A DNA stretch of 42,364 bases from Stercoripulliclostridium_A sp963642145. Lineage in GTDB: Bacteria > Bacillota > Clostridia > Christensenellales > DTU072. The translations under genes and the position numbers were made by a program. Shown in pieces: positions 9,858 through 18,800 of the stretch (position 1 is its first letter; every line of letters starts with the position of its first letter). The stretch is from the NCBI GenBank assembly GCA_963642145.1, contig CAVIFU010000010.1, positions 1-42,364 of the forward strand. Reading direction: 5' to 3'. The notes below the pieces were generated by a model that did no database searches, was not told where the DNA came from, and saw only the letters and a list, made by a program, of their open reading frames with translations.

Positions 9858-12800
9858 ATGAAGAATAAGGCGTTAAAATTACTTTTACTGATACTCATCG
9901 TAGTGCTTGCTACGGGAGTGCTGTTTGCATGCAATAGTAGCGGAAATACGGACAACTCCGGATCCGATACCACCGACAATACGGATAACAATTCCTCTTC
10001 GACGATAGATAAATCCGCCGCAGGGGAAGAGATTACCAATGCGCTGCTAAACGCAGGCACCGTGATAGACAACGCGAAAAGCGGTACTCGCCATGTAACC
10101 TCCGAGTACACTTTGAGGGTGAACAACGCAAACGTTGCCGTCTATTACCAAGCGAATTACTCTTTGGAGCAGGCGCAGGATTCCGAGATAATGCTACGCG
10201 TATACAATTACGCCGAAAACGTCAATATGTTATTCGTGTACTACGACGGAGTTGACCTCTACTACTCGTTCAAAGAACAAAAGATCAAGGTTGAGGGTTT
10301 CGGCTCGACCGCTTCGTTCAAGACGTTCTACGACTTCATCACCCTTGCGGACATGTCGCGCGTGCTGTTTGACGATACTATGGCGTCCTACATCGGACAA
10401 ATGGCGTCATCGTTTGCGGACGCAAAGAATATTTCCAAGATTATTTTAAGCGATACCTCGGCGAACTACACTATCAAGAACATCAACCTCGATAGCTACA
10501 AAACTACCGTAAACGACTTTATTACCGATAAAATCGCGCCGTTCGGCGAAAAGTTCGACGCACTGACCTCTTATTTTCTGGGCGTTGAGATAAGCGATAT
10601 AGCGCGCGCCCAAGTAGGACTGTTTACCGCAGAGAAGCTGTTTGTGCTGTTAAATAAGAAGGACGTTGTCGGCAGTGACGGCGTGACGAGGCAAGAGTAC
10701 GTCGCAAGTAACTTAGACCTTACGTTTAGCGGTAACCAAGCAAATTACGAGGACGACTACTACTTCAACGTACAATATGCCACTTCCGACGCAAAAGAGA
10801 CAATAACTCTCGACAAACTCGTCGATCCCGACAGCAACGTATACGAAAAGAGCATGGCGGGACACAGAATATTCGGCGGTACGTTGGCAATTCCCGCGGC
10901 GGAAGCTCTATATGACGCGGAAATACGCATGGTTCTCGACGCGGAAACCAACGCCAACAACCAAATTTCCGCAAGATTTACCGGTGCGACCAAGGACGGC
11001 GAAACAAAAGAGCCGGAGATAGCGTTCTACTATAAGGACGGCGTATCTTATTTAGATTGCAAAGGCATACTGTCGAGCTATGTGGGATCTGTCGTCGATT
11101 ATGCGGCTCTCGGATTCCCCAAACTCAAATCCACCGGACTCAACGTCACCAACGAGCTCAAAAAAGTCAGCCTCAACCTGTTCAGTCTGTTGTCGGAAGG
11201 AGTAAGTTTCGATTCACTGTTCTCCGACGGAGAAACGGACTCGAGGGTACAAACTTTTATAAATAAATCGAACAGCAAAGACGGCGTATTCTCGGTGACC
11301 ATAGACTCGGAGTTTATCAAAGACATAGTCGGCGGAGATTCGACAAGCGTCATAGAGTCGGTGGCGGAGCTTTTCGGCATACAAAGCGACATGGTCAAGG
11401 CGGTACTCGACCTCGGCTACCTCGATGACCTTTGCGTGGTAATATCCTATAATACCAATAACGGCAACATAGCCTTTGACGTACAAGTCGGAGGAGAATC
11501 CGAGCTTACGCTTACGTTGGAGCCCGAAGAGGTACCCGCCGATGGCACGCAGGCGAATTATCCCGATGAAAGTTATTTCGGAGAAGAATTCAAAGAGTAT
11601 GTCGAACCCGAAGTCATCACCCTTGACTTTGAAGCCGATATGCACACTATCGACAGCGAAAACGGCAACATTTCCACTTTCTTGGGGCTGTTCATGGGCG
11701 ATATTTCCGGCACAAACACGACGTATCCCTTAAGCCCTTCGGATAGAGTGTTGCTTAGTGGCAGCCTGTCGGAAAAGGGCGATGAGACCTACATAAACGC
11801 AAACTTAACGATAAACGGAGAACTCATAGTAGCGTTTGCTACCGATCAAACATATCCCGACGACGTATACGTGGACAATCGTCAATTAGGCGTCAAATAC
11901 AAAATGTCCAAACAAGTTTTGGAAGAACTCATCGCAGAGCTCGCGTCCGACGGCAAAGTATGGAGCTCGCAGTCGTTTGTGCAGACCATAGCCGAGCTTT
12001 TGGAAAATTCCAAAGCAACAACCGACGGCAAGAAAATAAGCTTGATAGTATCTCCCTACAAGGTCAACAACGAAACCAAAGATCCGCTCAAAGAGCTTAT
12101 CGGCGTGGAAAATTTCTATGCCGCCCTTAAACTAAGCTTCCGCTTTGCGATGGTGGACGCGCCGACAAATACGGAAGAGTATTGCGATCCCAAAATTACG
12201 GTTGAAGCCGAGCAAACCTTCGGTAGCATATACGAAGCGCGTTGGCAGGATACGGCAAAGGTATCTTTCGGCGGTACGGAAAAAGAATTCGCGCTTACGT
12301 TCAAAGAGGAAATCACCACAAACAAGAGTACGTATCGCCCCAAAGCCAAACTGTTCGGCAAGACCGTTGAGTACGTTATGCAGATAACGGATGCCAACGG
12401 CACCAAGGTGGTTTGGTCGCTTGCGAGCTCGAACTATGAGTTTGACCCGATAGACGAGAGTCCGTTACCCGACAAAATAGGCGTCGTTTACGAAGACGGC
12501 ACGGAAGGCAAACTCAAATACAGAATAATCGGTTTCACGGATAAATACAACAACGGCAATATAGGCAAGTTACTGCAACAGGGCATGGCGGCAAGCGAGT
12601 ACACCTTGATTATCGGTGAAGGCAGTATCGGCGAAAAAACGTTTGGTGTTACCGTGTCCGTTAAGTCGAGGGTTGTAAAACCGGCGCAGGACAACGACTA
12701 TATCCAACAAGAAGTCGATGGCGAGCGCATCCAAATCCCCGTAGTCGCGCACGTAACGATCGATCCGTACGAGTACTATGCACGCAAAGCCGCCGAAGGC

Positions 12801-15800
12801 GACAATTTCCATCCTATTGTATATGATAATTCCGGAAAAACCGAGTTGACGCTTAAGTTCTACGAAGTCGGAAGCATGAGTAAAACATATGACGAGAACG
12901 TCGATTTCGATTGGAACTTTGACGACAGCTACGTCAAGTACAGCGGCGGCGAATACAATATAGTGGGCAAATACAAATCCTTGTACATAGCTCTTAACGT
13001 CATCGTTGAGGCTAAGGAAGTCAACTACATAAAGATTAACTCAGAGGAAAACGGCTATTACACGATAGACTCTCTCGTGACGGAAACGTATACCATCCCG
13101 ACAAAGACGACGTTCAAGGAGGTAGACGGGGGGTTTGAAATAGACGATTTTGTACGCGTGTACTTCAAGGACGGTCATTACAGAGTGATAGGCGCTAAGC
13201 CCGAGGGCAGTAGCTTTGGCTTTGAAGAAGATACGGATTTTGACGGCTATTTCTACAAAGACGGCATCACATGGAAGTACGCAGAAGGCAACTATTTGCA
13301 CATAGACGGCTCCAAGGTACCGCTAAACGGCGAAGCCTCCCAAGACACGGCTACGTTCGGGGAAAGCGCGACGATAGGCAGACAGACCATTACCCTAAAC
13401 GTTGTCAATCCGTCGAGGAACATCGGTAGATTCTCCGATAACGAAAGCGGTATCGTCAGCCGTACCGAAGAGAACGGCAATTACGTATACGAGAAGAGGG
13501 CGGATATTCAGCTCTCCGAAGCGTGGTTTGACAAAGAAGGCACCAAGTTCTTCAAATTCGATCCGTACAGCAGTACGTCCGACAACAAAAAATTGCCGAA
13601 TAAGGTATACCTCAACGTCATATTCGAAGGCAAGACGCAAAAGCGCGCGTACGACATCGTTTGGGACGATTCCAACGGTATCGTAGACAAAGACGGCAAC
13701 ATATTGGCAGACGTTGCGGAAGAAACATATCTCATAGCATACGGCACCGTCGGCGACGGAGATATTACTCAAAGGCTGACTATGGCTATCCATAACCTCT
13801 CAATCGGGTACTCGAATGTCGAGATGTACGTCAAGGACGACGAGAAGGACGACGAGTATGACGAGTATAAATTTGTCGAGAAGGATGGCAAATATTACGT
13901 CGACGGACTCAATCCGTATCAGCACGTTACTTTGCCTACGCACATTACGCTCAAATTTCCCGAGGGTAGCGGCGTTGCGGACAAAGAGAAAGTCAAAGTG
14001 ACTTGGTTCTACAAAAAAGGTCAAGAAGCAACCGGTCAAGAAGTAATCGTTCAAGAAGTGACGGAGTCTACTATACTTCCTTCGGGCAACGTCAGCGAAA
14101 CGGTTGTGGTATACGCCGACGTCAAAGAAGAAGGCATGCGCCTACCGCAAAGGGTGGAGCTGAACTTAAACTTTGTTAAGAGCACCGTCACTTCCGACCG
14201 CATATACGGCGTGTACGACGCGGCGGACAAAAAAGAATCTCTGTCAGAAGAAGACGGCGTAAAATTCGCAGAAGTAGACACTTACTCCGAAGAGAGTGCG
14301 GAGCTGTACAACAATATCGTCGATAACCTCATGGGTACCGACGCAAAGATCGGAATAGGATTCTCCGACGGTAGTCTGGTAGAAGGGATACCGGTTGTTT
14401 GGGAGAACATACAAGAGTTTATCTCGGTATTGGAAGACCCGCGCGGCAGTTCTTCCTACTACAACAACGGCGACTACAAAAACGACGTATTTGTGCTAAA
14501 AGGCACCATTTACAAGGATACCGTTCTCAAAACGGAGGTAAAGATGAACTTCAAGGTAGGTACGCGCATTGTCGGTTCGATCAATCTTAACAATATAGAG
14601 AAAGAATACACCCAAAGGGGTGACAGCGGAGAGGCTGCGATAGAGGTAAGTACCTCCGTGTGTAAGTACATAGAGAACGCTACGACCGGGAAGGTAGAGC
14701 CTATCGGTGCAAACTACGTCAATATCACATTCAACAAGATGTATGCTTTGCGCATACCGGACGCCCAAGGCAACCAAAAGCTTGCCACTCCCAAGGAATA
14801 CATAAACTATGTATTGCAAGCGGTAACGCTCGGTTTCGGCAGCAAAAACGACACTAAGGATCTCACGAGCGTTTTGCCGGATGACTTCAAATTCAACGAA
14901 TGCGTATACGGCACGGCTACCAACACGGAAGAGGGATTCGAAGTCAAATCCGATGAAGCGACCGTCAGCATCATATTTACCATAAACAAGCTTTCTTCCG
15001 GCAGTTGCGTTCAACCCACGCGAGTAACCCTCGTATACCTCAAAGACGCGCCCGTAGAGGAAGTTGCAACGGAGACCGTCGAACTCTTCAACGCAGACGG
15101 CACGCCCAAGTACGACACTACCGACGGCTATACGTTATCGCAAAGTTATGACATCGAATACGCAAAATCCGGCAAAGTCACGTACGATAATCTCGAGTGG
15201 AAGGTAGCCGAGACCATCGCCTACGGCGGCATCACCAAGCCCATAGACGAGTCTATTACCAACATATCCTCCGAGTTGCTTACGGGACTGTTCTCCACCA
15301 AGGGCGCGCGCACGTTCAAGCTGTACGCGACGTTACCGGACGGCACCAAGTATCAACGTCATATCAGCGTATACCCCAAGGATATACAGAGCACCAAGTA
15401 TTCCACTCCCTACAGCGGCAAGTACAAAGTAGTTGACGGCGAACTCATCATCAACAACGTGTACGAGTACCTGCCGGTAGCCTCCATAGCGGAAGGGCTT
15501 GTAAGCAGTATAGTGCCCAATGAAACGCAAACGTACATCGGCGAGTACGACATAACTTTCCGTTTGGAAAACGGCTGGGTTCCGAGCGCGGAGTTCGCGG
15601 GCGATGACGGCAAATTCGACATTGCCAAGATGAGTGCCAAGATTACTTCTCAAGGATTGACGCACGAGGAATTCGCAACCGGCACCATTGTAGGCTATAA
15701 CGGCGAAAGGCAAACCGTTAAACTCTACATCACCGTCAGAACCCTGAACGAAGGCAAGGTTACGCACAAGGATTACAACTTTGACGCCAACAGGCGACTT

Positions 15801-18800
15801 GTGTTCGACCAATATTCCTCTTCAAGCAACAACGGCACGTTCGTGTTGCCCAAGGATATTACGGTGACATTCGGTAGCAATGATCCCGTTTCGTACACGT
15901 TCGGCGCGAATGCGGATATCAAATTTGCCATCAAGAACGTAAATAGTAACGAGTACGAAGACATCACGGCTATTACCTACAACAACAAGGGACACACGCT
16001 CGGTAGCGCATACGGCGAGCCGAACGATCCGCTCAACATACGCGTGACGTTGCCGGACGGCAATAGCGGCGTAAGTTTCAGCGTGGTATTCCCGAACAGA
16101 GAGATAAATTCCGTATACTACGCGCACGATACCGATGACGGCGTCAAGTACATAGAGGGCGTATACTACGTCGATCCTTACGACGCCTCGACATATACGT
16201 TGCCTATAGAAGTCGGCGTCAAATACAAAGGCACCGATGACATAACGCCCGTCAACGTCAAGTGGACGCCTTACGACAATGCCGAAGACGCGTTTACGTC
16301 GGACGATAGCGGCAATTACCGCTACAAAGGCGGAAGCGCGGATTACTTCGGCAAAGGTTACGCGTTCTACTCCTCGCTAAGGAGCTTTGACGACCAAGAC
16401 GCCACGCAGTATTTCGTCATGCAGGTATATGTTCTGGATAGGCGCATAGAGTCTTGGGATAGCGCAATCGGCAAAGGCACTTACGAAATAGATAATCCGT
16501 TTACCGCGATAGTCGACGATATCCCTTCCGAAGGGAATACGTTTGTCGCGCTCGAAAGCGGCTTTGACGGCAGTTTCGGCGTTACTCTGCAAGCGCTTAA
16601 CGATGAATTGAAAAATAAAACCGGCAAAGTGTCGGTAACGATATTCGGCGGCATGTATGCGTCGGGCTTTGACGTCTATGCAGCCTATACAAGCGTCACT
16701 TCACCCGTGACGCCGGCAATCAAGTGGTACACCGCGTATGAGGCAAACGGCGCAAAGATCTTGCTCGAAAACGACGATATAAGCATATCTGGCGGCTTCA
16801 ACATGACCATATACGGCGTACTCGGATACGGAGAGGAAGAGAGCACGTTCGGACAAACGATAACACTAACTCTTACCGCCGCCAAGTGGAGCTTCATAAA
16901 GATAAACATGGGCGACGGCGACGCCGCATACATCGTTGAAGTCAACGAGTATACCGGGCTGTGCATCGAAGATCAATTCGGCGTCAAGTTCCAAGTTACC
17001 GGCACCACCGACGGCAGAGAGCTTAGCTTCTATCCCGAAGACAGAGTAAAGGGCGACGCCGACAAGATGCGTTCCGTGATAAGTTGGGAGCAGAATCCCG
17101 ACGGAAGCGACAATTACGCCGCCGTGTTCTACAACAACTACAAGAAGAGCGACGCCAACAGGATACGCACCGAGTACATCTACAAGCTCGACAGACAGAT
17201 GATCGGCGTGGACGAAATAGATTTCGGCTACGGCGACGGCATGGGAGAATCGGGTAACGTCGATCTCGTCATAGACCCGTTGAACCCCTATGTACCGCTG
17301 ACGGCAACCGCGCAGGGCGTCGTGCAAAAGGACGGGGAATCCAATACCATAACGTTCGATACGGTCAACCTCGATTGGGTCAACAAGGATTCGTCCTCTA
17401 CGGAGAGCATATACAATATGCCCATGGGCGGCGGTTCGCGCAGTATACTGTGCAACGTAACCGTCCCGGGATCGGCTCAGATATTCCCGTTCGTCGTCAA
17501 CGTGACGTACTTGAACCGCAAGCCGACCGCCATTTACACGGAAGAAAGCGGCTACACGACGGAAGCCAAGACGGAACAGGGCTACTACACCTTGATGCAG
17601 ATAATCACGGAAGGCGGCAACGAGCAAAGACGTTCGTATTTCACCGTCAACCCCACTCCGCAGGACGTCAACTTATACGTGCAGGACGGCAGTTCCAACG
17701 TATACTACAAGGCGACCGGTTCGAGCACATACTCCAAGAGCGCGTACATCTTACCGCGTGAGCTTATGGCGGAATACCCCGCATACGACATAGGTTCCAT
17801 CGAATACGAGGCGGCAAATACCAAGCTCGGCACGACGATGTACTTCACGAATGTGGAATGGGTACTTTCGAGGGATATAACCCTTGTAGGCACAAGCGTG
17901 CAGGGCGGAGTCATCACCGCGAAAGTGCGCAAGTTCACTCTTAAATACATTATCGACGGCAAAGAAGTTTATTCCGAAGAGTACGATTACCTCGATGAAG
18001 AAGGCACCGTTCTCGGCGGACAATACGATATTTCTCTGACCACCGTAGACCGTACGGTAGAGAGCACTTATATCATTGTAGACGGCGAGGAGAAGACCCT
18101 CTCCGAGGTTCCGCAGGGCTCGGTGATCAACTACCAAAAGGCGGCGGACGAATTCTACATCGACCCGTACGCAATCTCCTTCCCGGATGACATTTACGTC
18201 GTATTCAAGGGTGTTTCCGTGCCGTACCACGCTACGAATGTAGAGTGGACGTATGACGAAAGCTACTTGTCGCGTACCGAGGTTATCTCCGGCAGAATAG
18301 GCGCAGACGCCATGTACACAATGGGCACGATGAAGGTGTACGGAACGGAACTCTCCATCCAATTCACCATCAAAGGGCGTAATATCAATATCACCAAGGA
18401 GACTGCGAGCGGAGAAGAAACGCAAGAACCTCTCGTAGGCGGTACGTTGTACGTAATCAAGGACAGACCCGTCTCCGAACAATTGCCCGATCACCTCTAT
18501 TACAGATTCGAGTATGACGACGGCACCGCTCAAATCGCGTCGGTACCGCTCAAATTCTCGGAAACGAGCATCGCGAACATCTCTACGGCGAAAGCCGGAA
18601 ACACGTACAGCAACGTCAAAGCCACCCTCGGTTGGGTTGACGACGACAACATCACGTTTACCATTATCGTTATAGATCCCAAACTGTACACCGTCAACGC
18701 TACAGAGAGTGCTGTCGGCGGCAGTACGAGCTATTCTAACGGCGGATTCTATTACGACTACATTTCCGTAGGCGTCAATACGTTCGGCGCGTTTGTCGCA

